Shown: positions 1 to 5,645, counted from the stretch's first letter. The stretch is DNA of 7,937 bases from Thermoplasmatota archaeon (GCA_030605515.1 JAUWIE010000066.1:1-7937); one strand, 5' to 3'. Translations and numbers: made by a program. The notes: generated by a model from the sequence alone, not told the origin.

Positions 1-1
1 C

Positions 2-109
2 ATGGGTATCCATACATATCCAGAGGAACGATACTCTGGTAAACGGGATACAGGTTGGTATGATAGGTTAGTGAAAGCACTTAAATTGGAGGAAGTGTTA
101 ACAATTTAG
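2..109 (+). CDS. C-terminal tail of an unidentified protein (5' end outside window)
   Basis: An open frame enters from the left edge and ends at TAG 107-109, giving 35 visible residues with the motif RDTGWYDRLVKAL near the end. The ATG at position 2 is probably an internal methionine, because no promoter or ribosome site can be seen and the frame is open at the edge. The tail is charged and hydrophilic, with no membrane segment. I do not recognise the family. A transposase is possible given the insertion sequence at the other edge of the window, but nothing in these residues proves it. Its last 12 bases overlap the end of a minus-strand zinc-ribbon ORF, so the two would be convergent. Confidence 0.55.
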   Translation: MGIHTYPEERYSGKRDTGWYDRLVKALKLEEVLTI

Positions 110-232
110 AGAGGGGTGACATATCTCTCTGGTTTTAACACCTTTGGTTGATGGGTTCATTTTTGCTCCGCAGTTTGGGCAAGCCCACTTTTCTTCTAAA
201 TCTGTCATTACTTCCAAATATATCCACTCCAT
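98..232 (-). CDS. Small putative zinc-ribbon protein (44 aa)
   Basis: Minus-strand ORF from ATG 232 to TAA 100-98. It contains WACPNCGAKM at about residues 17-26 and later ICH and LNC at 37-44, so two cysteine pairs (C18/C21 and C38/C44) could hold a zinc ion. A second in-frame ATG at 208 would give 36 residues, and GGAGTGG upstream of it could serve as ribosome site. A strong promoter module (244-308) points straight at it. Oddly, the ATG at the predicted transcript start (248-246) is in another frame; deleting one base there would place a start ahead of LDGVMEWIYLEV in the zinc-ribbon frame, so the gene may be frameshifted at its very start. The C-terminus stops at the second cysteine pair without the usual trailing glycine and may be truncated. 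Function unknown. Confidence 0.45.
   Translation of the reverse strand: MEWIYLEVMTDLEEKWACPNCGAKMNPSTKGVKTREICHPSLNC
108..136 (+). terminator. Short hairpin plus T-run after the left-edge gene
   Basis: AGAGAG (108-113) and CTCTCT (125-130) can pair around an 11-base loop, followed by GG and TTTT at 133-136. It begins inside the stop codon region of the left-edge gene, so it could end that transcript. The stem is only 6 bp and the T-run short, so this is a tentative call. Confidence 0.3.
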
Positions 233-243
233 AACGCCATCTA

Positions 244-308
244 AGCATGTTATTCTCTGTCACTGATAATATTTAAACTTAATGTGTCAAAATGTCAAAA
301 TGAAAAAA
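244..308 (-). promoter_or_regulatory. Promoter module, copy B (tandem TTTTGACA, TATA box, AATAACATGCT)
   Basis: Read on the minus strand, 308-280 carries a 29 bp block identical to 5508-5480, with the tandem TTTTGACATTTTGACA inside it. A TATA box TTTAAATA follows at 277-270 and AATAACATGCT ends at 244. The distance from the TATA box to AATAACATGC is the same as in copy A (34 bases from GTTTA to ATGC). With archaeal spacing, transcription would start close to the ATG at 248. The block duplicated upstream of the TATA box looks like an activator or repressor site. The module would drive the small zinc-ribbon ORF. Confidence 0.6.
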
Positions 309-310
309 AA
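303..310 (-). terminator. T8 tract downstream of the small membrane protein operon
   Basis: The plus strand has eight A at 303-310, so a minus-strand transcript from the 745-383 operon would carry U8 about 72 bases after its last stop codon. Archaeal RNA polymerase terminates at such U-tracts without needing a hairpin. The tract is also partly inside the 29 bp promoter repeat. Confidence 0.35.
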
Positions 311-382
311 GTCGTTTCGAATGCAATTTTATTTTTTTAAAAAGTTTAACAAAGATTTAGTTCAACATTTATTATTTATATT

Positions 383-592
383 TCAATCCTTTTTTAATAT
401 AGATATGATAGCATTTGTAAATACAATTAATATACCAACGAATCCAGCATACATCACAATTACTAGGAATGAAAATCCTATAAGCACTGGAAATTCTATT
501 GCGGTGAAAATAGATGCAAAAATAATCAAACAGAGAGGTACTCCAAAAATATACCAATACAACAATGCTTTTGTTTTTTTTGCTTTAGACAT
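383..592 (-). CDS. Small membrane protein with two transmembrane helices (69 aa)
   Basis: The ORF starts at ATG 592 behind GGATGG (605-600) at a 7-base spacing and ends at 383. The N-terminus MSKAKKTK is basic and is followed by two hydrophobic stretches, about residues 10-32 and 35-63, with a lysine pair at the very end. This predicts a hairpin membrane protein with both ends in the cytoplasm. It lies 18 bases after the zinc-ribbon gene 611-745 on the same strand, so both are probably co-transcribed and co-translated. No family recognised. The plus-strand ORF overlapping it has no ribosome site and biased composition and is taken as a shadow. Confidence 0.65.
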   Translation of the reverse strand: MSKAKKTKALLYWYIFGVPLCLIIFASIFTAIEFPVLIGFSFLVIVMYAGFVGILIVFTNAIISILKKD

Positions 593-610
593 ATTTATTC
601 CATCCTGTTT

Positions 611-745
611 TTATTTTTTATTTTGTCTATCGATTAATTCTTCTCTGCTGTAATATTTTCTATGACAGTTAGGACATATTATAGGTGACTCTCCTGATTT
701 TCTAATCCACCTTTGTCTGCAAAAAGGGCATTCTTCTCGTTTCAA
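611..745 (-). CDS. Small zinc-ribbon protein, TTG start (44 aa)
   Basis: The ORF begins with TTG at 745-743, preceded by a strong ribosome site GGGAGG (757-752) six bases upstream, and ends at TAA 613-611. The protein has CPFC at residues 6-9 and CPNCH at 24-28, a classic four-cysteine zinc ribbon with a 14-residue spacer, followed by a charged tail (YYSREELIDRQNKK). Proteins of this type act as nucleic-acid- or partner-binding zinc modules, but the role here is not known. A TATA box at 798-791 fits a short leader of about 25 bases. The downstream gene is a two-helix membrane protein, so the pair may work together at the membrane; that is inference only. Confidence 0.7.
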   Translation of the reverse strand: MKREECPFCRQRWIRKSGESPIICPNCHRKYYSREELIDRQNKK

Positions 746-790
746 TGTTTTCCTCCCGCTTAAAATTTCAATTTTATTAACATGTCCATC

Positions 791-798
791 TTTATAAA
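791..798 (-). promoter_or_regulatory. TATA box of the zinc-ribbon/membrane protein operon
   Basis: TTTATAAA lies about 50 bases upstream of the TTG start, predicting transcription start near 768-770 and a leader that carries the GGGAGG site. Because the box is a palindrome it could also serve a plus-strand transcript toward the GC-rich hairpin at 841-887. Confidence 0.45.
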
Positions 799-840
799 TT
801 ATAGCTTTTTGTTATAGTTTTTTTTAGCTTTTAATTATCT

Positions 841-887
841 GCCTGGAGCGCTATAATCTGCTTTTTGACAAGGACCGCGCAATCAGG
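841..887 (+). ncRNA. GC-rich hairpin, possible small RNA
   Basis: CCTG (842-845) and GCGC (848-851) can pair with CAGG (884-887) and GCGC (877-880), leaving a GA/AAT internal loop and a 25-base apical loop. The segment is clearly richer in G and C than its surroundings. In AT-rich archaeal genomes structured RNAs often appear as such GC islands, which is established; that this one is an RNA is inference. The strand is uncertain because the pairing is possible on both. Confidence 0.25.
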
Positions 888-1020
888 TTTATCATTATTT
901 CAGTTTTAATTGCCTGTTATTATCTTTTTTGAATTATTATGACCATTTTGTAATTATTAATATTAGGGTCTGATACTTAATAGCGATAAGATGCTTGCTG
1001 AAAAAAATTTAAAATAATTG

Positions 1021-1118
1021 GGGGGCTGTAGAGGCTGTTTTTTAGGTAAGGATGGGACTTAGATGAGTGAGAGGAGAAGTTAAAAAGCGAATAAATCCCC
1101 AAGTTCTCTACAACCTCC
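1021..1118. mobile_element. MITE-like element, 98 bp with 13 bp inverted ends
   Basis: GGGGGCTGTAGAG (1021-1033) is matched by the inverse of CTCTACAACCTCC (1106-1118), with 12 of 13 positions pairing if G-U pairs are counted. The ends look like insertion-sequence terminal repeats and nothing inside codes. The DNA immediately outside both ends begins with GCTGAAAA and continues with similar A/T-rich sequence (997-1020 and 1119-1134), which may be an old, slightly diverged target duplication. A structured RNA closed by the same stem is the alternative. No related full-length transposon is visible here. Confidence 0.4.
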
Positions 1119-1377
1119 GCTGAAAATTAAAATGTTACAACTATACTTAAAACTATCGGAAACGATTTAAATGTCTCAATAAACAACATCAATATAAAAA
1201 TTATCACATGAACTATAAAAAATTCACTTTTTATTATTAAAATCTACTATTTTTTCTTATTACCATGGAAAAAAAGAATTATTTTAAGTTATAAAAATCA
1301 GTATTGAGTATATTTTCTGAATAATCTAAAAAAATAAATAAAAACTTAAGGGTTTATTGATAGCATTTTTTATTTAA

Positions 1378-1458
1378 GGGGCCTAAAATTTATGGAGGTA
1401 AACCAAAATGAGATCGACAGGTATTACTAAAACATCTTATATTTACCATTTTAGGCCC
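1378..1458 (+). ncRNA. Double-stem hairpin element 1 (GGGGCCTA family)
   Basis: GGGCCTAAAAT (1379-1389) pairs perfectly over 11 bp with 1448-1458. After a 7-base bulge on the 5' side only (1390-1396), GGTAAA (1397-1402) pairs with TTTACC (1442-1447), leaving a 39-base loop. Both 3' strands are adjacent, so the whole forms a 17 bp stem with one asymmetric bulge. Sequence and layout are shared with 5559-5645. GGAGGT (1394-1399), partly in the inner stem, precedes an ATG inside the loop. It may be a regulatory leader, a small RNA, or a miniature mobile element. Confidence 0.5.
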
Positions 1459-1461
1459 TGA
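1408..1461 (+). CDS. 17-codon mini-ORF inside hairpin element 1
   Basis: ATG 1408 follows GGAGGT (1394-1399) by 8 bases and reads 17 codons to TGA 1459-1461, ending just past the closing stem of the hairpin. The ribosome site lies partly in the inner stem, so translation would depend on whether the structure opens. The peptide has no known motif. The partner element at 5559-5645 has a similar GGGAGGG-then-ATG arrangement but its frame stops after four codons, which weakens the case for a conserved peptide. Confidence 0.2.
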   Translation: MRSTGITKTSYIYHFRP

Positions 1462-1502
1462 AATTCGTTATACGGAATAAATAGATATAATTAACGTGAT
1501 AA

Positions 1503-1545
1503 TAATCACAATAGGCGTATTGATCTGTGATTACTCTCTTATTAT
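1503..1545 (+). terminator. 8 bp hairpin followed by T-rich sequence
   Basis: TAATCACA (1503-1510) pairs perfectly with TGTGATTA (1526-1533) around a 15-base loop, followed by CTCTCTTATTATT. It lies 45 bases after hairpin element 1 and about 100 bases ahead of the phosphodiesterase gene, so it could end a short transcript carrying that element. An overlapping smaller hairpin GTGAT/ATCAC (1496-1509) is also possible. Confidence 0.3.
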
Positions 1546-1597
1546 TAATTTAAATTCTAAATAATTTCATTATTCAAATATTAGATAAATGATAAAA

Positions 1598-1621
1598 TTA
1601 TATTAATATGAGATTTTATAT
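1598..1621 (+). promoter_or_regulatory. TATA-like boxes ahead of the phosphodiesterase gene
   Basis: Two candidates exist. TTATATTA (1598-1605) would give a start near 1627 and a leader containing GTGG. TTTTATAT (1614-1621) would put the start almost at the ATG 1646, making the mRNA nearly leaderless. The sequence alone does not decide between them. Confidence 0.4.
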
Positions 1622-1645
1622 TGAATATGTTAAGTTGTGGAAAAA

Positions 1646-3172
1646 ATGAAGGAAAAAAAAACATATATCATTAATATTGATGGAATGAGAGCGGATTATT
1701 TCAATAGTGAAGGCCATCAAGGTTGTCTTACACCAACACTTGTTTCTTTAGCAGAGCAAGGTACAAGATTTTCGAAATGTAAAGCACTTTTACCAGCCAT
1801 AACAGCAACTAATCACACTTCAATTTTAACATCAACTCATTTAGGCACTCATGGCATCTGTGGCATGTGGGCTCATTATAAAGGTTTAGATTTTGCACAT
1901 TTAAGAATATCCACACAACATGGAACTGCCCAGTTAGATTCCTATAAACACAGGCATTTACAATGTTTACCGACTTTTTTTAATATTGTTAAAATGAATA
2001 ATCCATCTTCAACGACAGCTTTTATTGCTGGAAAACATTGGGTTGGTGAATTATTATCTGATGAAGATTGTGATATTTTAATCTATGCGGGAAATCAATC
2101 TAATCCAGACTACGTCACACCCTCTCCAGGATATATTCTTGGTAGTGAAAGACATGAAGAAGATAATCATTTTCCACCTAGGATTTATATACCTCACATA
2201 GGTGATAGGTTTGTTCGTCCGCCGAAAGGATCTTTCAGACCACCAATTAAAACGATAAATGCTAATCTCGCTCCAAGCGATAAATGGATTATTGATCAGG
2301 CGATACAAACAATCTGCCATCATGATCCTGATTTTATGTATATTTTACTTTGTAATATGGATACAGCAGGACATTTTTATGGTTCATTTAATGATATTGA
2401 TGAATCTGATCTAAACCGAATTATTAATCCTGATGCTATGAAAGATCAGCTTTTTATTACAGATAGTGAAATCAAACGTTTTATTGACTTTTTGAAAAGA
2501 AGAAATTCATTTAAAAATTCAAGAATAATAATAACATCTGATCATGGAATGAGCACCATGAAAAAAATGAAATATGCTGTTGATGTTCGTAAGGTTTTAG
2601 CTAAACAGGGAATGCAAATAAGAGCCAACACTCGATGGTTACCATTTGGATATAAAGATAAAGGAAATTATGAGTGGTGTTTCTCAGAAGGAACACATTT
2701 TTACATTTATTGTAGAGAAGATGTTGAAAAAGAGATTAAAAATAAAATTGAGAATCATCTTCCACATGTTGTTAAAATATTTGATAAAGAAGAGCAGATA
2801 AACCAGAAAATGTGGAAAGATAGTTATGAAGATGTAATTTGGCCTCGACTTATTGTATTTTTAGAGCCGAATTATATGAACATTGGTTATTCTGATGTAA
2901 TTGCAGCTGCATCTTCAATGGTTGCACATTTCAAGCCGCATATTCAATCTCTTATTGCAAAAACATATGGTCTTTCAGTTGCACCCGGTACACATGGAAC
3001 CATTTGTGATCAGGATGTACCATTAATTTTTGTGTCTCCAAGTGAATCTGAAGTCCCCAGCGGAGTTATTAATAACAACCTAGTTTCAGTCATAGATATT
3101 ATTCCAACTATAAATTTTCTTAATGGATGGTCTGAACAAAAATCGTTTGAAGGCAAAAAATTATTATCTTAG
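1646..3172 (+). CDS. Alkaline-phosphatase-superfamily type I phosphodiesterase/nucleotide pyrophosphatase
   Basis: This is a 508-residue cytoplasmic enzyme with no signal peptide, from the family that hydrolyses phosphodiester or pyrophosphate bonds with two metal ions. Counting from the GTG at 1637, every signature is present: NIDG with metal ligand D15, PAITATNH with probable threonine nucleophile T56 and N59, NMDTAGH with D242 and H246, TSDHGM with D302 and H303, and GTHGT with H453. Spacing fits the nucleotide pyrophosphatase/phosphodiesterase branch rather than sulfatases. I chose ATG 1646 because GTG 1637 has no ribosome site upstream and GTGG sits six bases before 1646. A protease gene follows 80 bp downstream with its own TATA box, so the two need not be one operon. 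The substrate is unknown; nucleotides, phospholipid head groups and phosphonates are all possible. Confidence 0.85.
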   Translation: MKEKKTYIINIDGMRADYFNSEGHQGCLTPTLVSLAEQGTRFSKCKALLPAITATNHTSILTSTHLGTHGICGMWAHYKGLDFAHLRISTQHGTAQLDSYKHRHLQCLPTFFNIVKMNNPSSTTAFIAGKHWVGELLSDEDCDILIYAGNQSNPDYVTPSPGYILGSERHEEDNHFPPRIYIPHIGDRFVRPPKGSFRPPIKTINANLAPSDKWIIDQAIQTICHHDPDFMYILLCNMDTAGHFYGSFNDIDESDLNRIINPDAMKDQLFITDSEIKRFIDFLKRRNSFKNSRIIITSDHGMSTMKKMKYAVDVRKVLAKQGMQIRANTRWLPFGYKDKGNYEWCFSEGTHFYIYCREDVEKEIKNKIENHLPHVVKIFDKEEQINQKMWKDSYEDVIWPRLIVFLEPNYMNIGYSDVIAAASSMVAHFKPHIQSLIAKTYGLSVAPGTHGTICDQDVPLIFVSPSESEVPSGVINNNLVSVIDIIPTINFLNGWSEQKSFEGKKLLS

Positions 3173-3208
3173 CCTAAATAAACTATATAAAAGAAATTCA
3201 CATAATAA

Positions 3209-3216
3209 TTTATATA
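3209..3216 (+). promoter_or_regulatory. TATA box of the cysteine protease gene
   Basis: TTTATATA is placed about 26 bases ahead of a predicted start near 3239, giving a leader of about 14 bases that contains the ribosome site GAGTGG (3241-3246), six bases before ATG 3253. The protease can therefore be transcribed independently of the upstream phosphodiesterase. Confidence 0.55.
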
Positions 3217-3252
3217 TTAAACAATCTATTAATATTATTAGAGTGGAAAACC

Positions 3253-4356
3253 ATGAAGAAAATCATAACATTATTATTAATATTACTAATAATCAATATT
3301 TCACCAGTTATCGCTGAAGTTGATAGTAACTCACAAGCCAATGAATTACCTTCATCATTTAGCTGGAGGGATATCAATGGTATAGATTATTCTACTCCAA
3401 TAAAAAATCAAATGCCTGCTCCTCTTTGTGAAGCCTATGCACTAGTAGCTGCAATTGAAACAATTGTTCAACATGAAGTAGGTTATAAATTTAATATTGA
3501 TTTATCGGAAGCACACCTATTTTTTTACTCTGGTGGAACATGTAATTGGGGTGTTGAATTAGTAGACGCTGTTCAGTATTTAGTAGATTATGGAGTTCCA
3601 GATGAAGGTTGCTTTCCTGATCCACATAGACCACAAGATACTCCGTTTGAAAGTTTATCAGGATGGGAAAACAGAACAATAAAAATTGGAGATTGGGGTT
3701 GGGTTGATAATGACATCAATTCAATAAAACAAGCTTTATTTGAGTATGGTCCTCTCATCATTTGCATGCTATCAAGAACAGATTTCTCCAGATATAAACA
3801 TGGCATATACACACCACGTGGATTACCTAAAGGAGGACATGTTATCACAATTTTTGGATATGATGATAATGAACAATGCTGGTTAATTAGAAATAGTGCA
3901 GGTGAAAACTGGGGTGAAGACGGTTGGATAAGAGTAGCATACGATGCACATAGCCCTAAACATCCTTTCTTCTGGCCATTTTACGGTGGCACAGGAATTC
4001 TATACATTGATGGTGTATATGGAAATTTTCAACCAGATGTTCCTCAAATAAATATTGAACAACCACAACTATATCATACGTATTTTAATGGACGAGAAAT
4101 CCTAACTATTTTTAGAAATATAAAGTTCATCCAAAAATCTGCTCCACGAATTATTGGACCTCTTACAGTTAAAGTAGAAGCATCAAACACAAATAAAATC
4201 GAATTTTATCTTGATAATAAGCTCAAATATGTCGATGAACAACAACCATATGAATGGGAATTACAGACATCACCTGGTTTACACACAATAGAAACAATCG
4301 CATATAATAATGTAAATAAATCAAAAGATCTCATAGATATTTATGTTATAAGATAA
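3253..4356 (+). CDS. Secreted papain-family (C1A) cysteine protease with Ig-like C-terminal domain
   Basis: The 367-residue protein starts with a clear signal peptide (MKK, hydrophobic residues 4-20, cleavage near A21). The mature part opens almost at once with LPSSFSWRD (32-40), the normal N-terminus of mature papain-like enzymes, so the usual inhibitory propeptide is missing. Catalytic residues are all present: oxyanion-hole Q53, nucleophile C59 with the standard six-residue spacing, H196 in GGHVITIFGYDD, and N214 in IRNSAGENWG. Residues near 59 read LCEAYA instead of SCWAF, and NSA replaces NSW, so it is a divergent member. After about 260 a separate domain (IIGPLTVKVEA at 300-310, FYLDNK, PYEWEL, GLHTIETIAY) is of the bacterial Ig-like type common in archaeal surface proteins. 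It probably degrades extracellular protein or processes surface proteins. The stop lies 6 bp from the convergent histidine kinase stop. Confidence 0.88.
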   Translation: MKKIITLLLILLIINISPVIAEVDSNSQANELPSSFSWRDINGIDYSTPIKNQMPAPLCEAYALVAAIETIVQHEVGYKFNIDLSEAHLFFYSGGTCNWGVELVDAVQYLVDYGVPDEGCFPDPHRPQDTPFESLSGWENRTIKIGDWGWVDNDINSIKQALFEYGPLIICMLSRTDFSRYKHGIYTPRGLPKGGHVITIFGYDDNEQCWLIRNSAGENWGEDGWIRVAYDAHSPKHPFFWPFYGGTGILYIDGVYGNFQPDVPQINIEQPQLYHTYFNGREILTIFRNIKFIQKSAPRIIGPLTVKVEASNTNKIEFYLDNKLKYVDEQQPYEWELQTSPGLHTIETIAYNNVNKSKDLIDIYVIR

Positions 4357-4362
4357 AAACTC

Positions 4363-5448
4363 TTAATTTTCCACAGTTATAATATTATCTTTGGTTTTAG
4401 AAGATAATGGAATTGTGAAAAACACAGTTGTGCCTTTTCCTTCGCCTGGGCTTTCAACCCAAATACGACCCCCATGTTTCTCAATAATGCGTTTACATAT
4501 TGGAAGACCTAATCCCTTGCTATTAATATCATGTCGAGATGGATCTACCTTATATAACTCATCAAAAACTCGATCTAACTGCTCCTCTGCCATTCCAATA
4601 CCCTTATCTTTTATCGTAACTGTTATAAAATTCTCATCTTTTTTTGCATTTATTGTTATTATTCCACCTTGATCTGGAGTGAATTTGGCTGAATTTGTGA
4701 TAAGATTTGTAAAAATTTCTCTTAATCTTAATCTATCAGCTTTAACGATAACCTCTTCATCAATATTATTTTCCACATAAATATCATTACAATCAAGCAT
4801 AAATTTATTATTTTTAATGACTTTATCCACTTCAGGGCGTAGATTTGTAGGTTCGAGTATAAATTCAAATAAATCTGAATTAAGTCTTGCAAGATTAATC
4901 GTTTTATTTACTAGATCACTAATTAGATTAACGTTTCGAATACTAATATTTAATATTTCTTTTACCTTAGGATCATTCTCATTACGAGCAGCCAATGGAA
5001 GTAAACCCATAAGAGGTGTCAACGGAGTTTTAATATCATGACCTATTTGGACTATTAGCTCCTCTCTTTGATTAAGTAGCTTTTCAACTTCAGAAGTTCT
5101 TTTTTTAACTTTTCCCTCAAGATCTTTGTTTGCTAGATTAAGTGCATTATTGGCTTTTTCTAATTCTTTTTCAGTTTGTTTTCGCTGAATTAGATTTTTT
5201 GATAGAATAATTCCGAAAAGAAAAAAGCATACACTCACAAATGTTCGAATATAAATTTCATAACTGGGAATATCTGTAATTAATACTTGTAAAAATGTTT
5301 TTTGATATAAAAATATTGAATCAAAGATTGCATCAATTATCCAACCAAAAATGCCCAATAGAATTGAAAAAATAATGAATTTATATTTAATTTTATCTTT
5401 TAGCAGTTCTTCTTCACCTCTTAAATAAAGTTTGACATTTATTAGCAT
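4363..5448 (-). CDS. Membrane-bound histidine kinase (HisKA + HATPase_c)
   Basis: The kinase autophosphorylates on histidine and passes the phosphate to a response regulator, none of which is encoded here. Numbering from ATG 5448 (361 aa): membrane helices at about 25-48 and 69-86 flank a short outside loop (YQKTFLQVLITDIPSYEIYIR); a coiled coil spans about 90-130; the H-box GHDIKTPL has phospho-acceptor H137; the N-box is near N252; the G1 box DKGIG starts at D281; the G2 box KGLGLPI is at 311-317. The frame stays open upstream to TTG 5490, but that codon lies in the promoter repeat upstream of the TATA box, so it cannot be on the mRNA. The TATA box predicts a start at or beside ATG 5448, so translation is likely leaderless. 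GAGGTGA (5420-5414) inside the frame has no usual start codon after it. The sensor part is too short to bind a bulky ligand and may sense membrane state. Confidence 0.88.
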   Translation of the reverse strand: MLINVKLYLRGEEELLKDKIKYKFIIFSILLGIFGWIIDAIFDSIFLYQKTFLQVLITDIPSYEIYIRTFVSVCFFLFGIILSKNLIQRKQTEKELEKANNALNLANKDLEGKVKKRTSEVEKLLNQREELIVQIGHDIKTPLTPLMGLLPLAARNENDPKVKEILNISIRNVNLISDLVNKTINLARLNSDLFEFILEPTNLRPEVDKVIKNNKFMLDCNDIYVENNIDEEVIVKADRLRLREIFTNLITNSAKFTPDQGGIITINAKKDENFITVTIKDKGIGMAEEQLDRVFDELYKVDPSRHDINSKGLGLPICKRIIEKHGGRIWVESPGEGKGTTVFFTIPLSSKTKDNIITVEN

Positions 5449-5508
5449 GTTATTTTTTATAAATTGATGTATATAAACGTAATGTGTCAAAATGTCAAAA
5501 TGAAAAAA
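5444..5508 (-). promoter_or_regulatory. Promoter module, copy A (histidine kinase promoter)
   Basis: On the minus strand, 5508-5480 is a 29 bp block identical to 308-280, containing TTTTGACATTTTGACA. The TATA box TTTATATA follows at 5477-5470, and AATAACATGCT at 5454-5444 includes the kinase ATG. The tandem 8 bp repeat directly upstream of the TATA box is the expected place for an activator. Conservation of the block, the TATA position and the start region, but not of the bases between, argues for selected function rather than a recent duplication of the whole segment. Confidence 0.65.
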
Positions 5509-5558
5509 TAAAGCATAGATATTTCTTATTCAAATCCATTGATTATAAAGAATTTAAA

Positions 5559-5645
5559 GGGGCCTAGAAGTTTTTAAAAGGGAGGGAAAAAATGAATGCA
5601 AAATAGTGTTTATAAGGAAAATCATTTTTTACCGATCTAAGCCCC
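5559..5645 (+). ncRNA. Double-stem hairpin element 2 (GGGGCCTA family)
   Basis: GGGGCCTAGA (5559-5568) pairs with TCTAAGCCCC (5636-5645) at 9 of 10 positions. A 15-base bulge on the 5' side ends in GGGA, then GGGAAAAAATGA (5584-5595) pairs with TCATTTTTTACC (5622-5633) at 11 of 12 positions. The same order occurs in 1378-1458: outer stem, 5' bulge ending in GGA, inner stem closing with ACC. The A-U pair 1386/1451 there is a G-C pair 5567/5637 here, a compensatory change. It lies 51 bases upstream of the kinase promoter module on the opposite strand sense. It may be an RNA gene, a leader, or a small mobile repeat. Confidence 0.5.

Larger units (their letters stand above)
746..1645. other. 900 bp without a convincing gene; structured elements inside
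   Basis: No ORF with a plausible ribosome site and protein-like composition was found on either strand, apart from a 17-codon mini-ORF at 1408-1461. The DNA is very AT-rich with islands that stand out: a GC-rich hairpin (841-887), a 98 bp element with inverted ends (1021-1118), a long double-stem hairpin (1378-1458), and a hairpin with T-rich tail (1503-1545). Stretches 890-1020 and 1130-1377 show nothing I can interpret. Confidence 0.6.

Noticed and set aside
244..308. 29 bp repeat as a phage-type attachment site or CRISPR repeat
   Set aside because: Only two copies exist, with no regular spacing or spacers and no integrase, and each is tied to a TATA box and start region at fixed spacing, which fits a promoter.
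282..653. 123-codon plus-strand ORF
   Set aside because: Antisense to the two minus-strand small genes, starts inside the promoter repeat, has no ribosome site and low-complexity F/I/N-rich translation.
841..887. tRNA or C/D box RNA at the GC-rich island
   Set aside because: No cloverleaf, T-loop or C and D box pairs could be found.
1637..1645. GTG start giving a 511-residue phosphodiesterase
   Set aside because: No ribosome site precedes it, and GTGG at 1637-1640 is better placed as the ribosome site for ATG 1646; a difference of three residues changes nothing functionally.
3123..3317. 64-codon plus-strand ORF between phosphodiesterase and protease
   Set aside because: It spans the end of one well-supported gene and the signal peptide of the next in another frame; composition is that of AT-rich spacer.
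4391..4672. Plus-strand ORFs across the kinase gene (also 4817-5041)
   Set aside because: They are shadows of the kinase HATPase and HisKA coding sequence, whose motifs are unambiguous on the minus strand.
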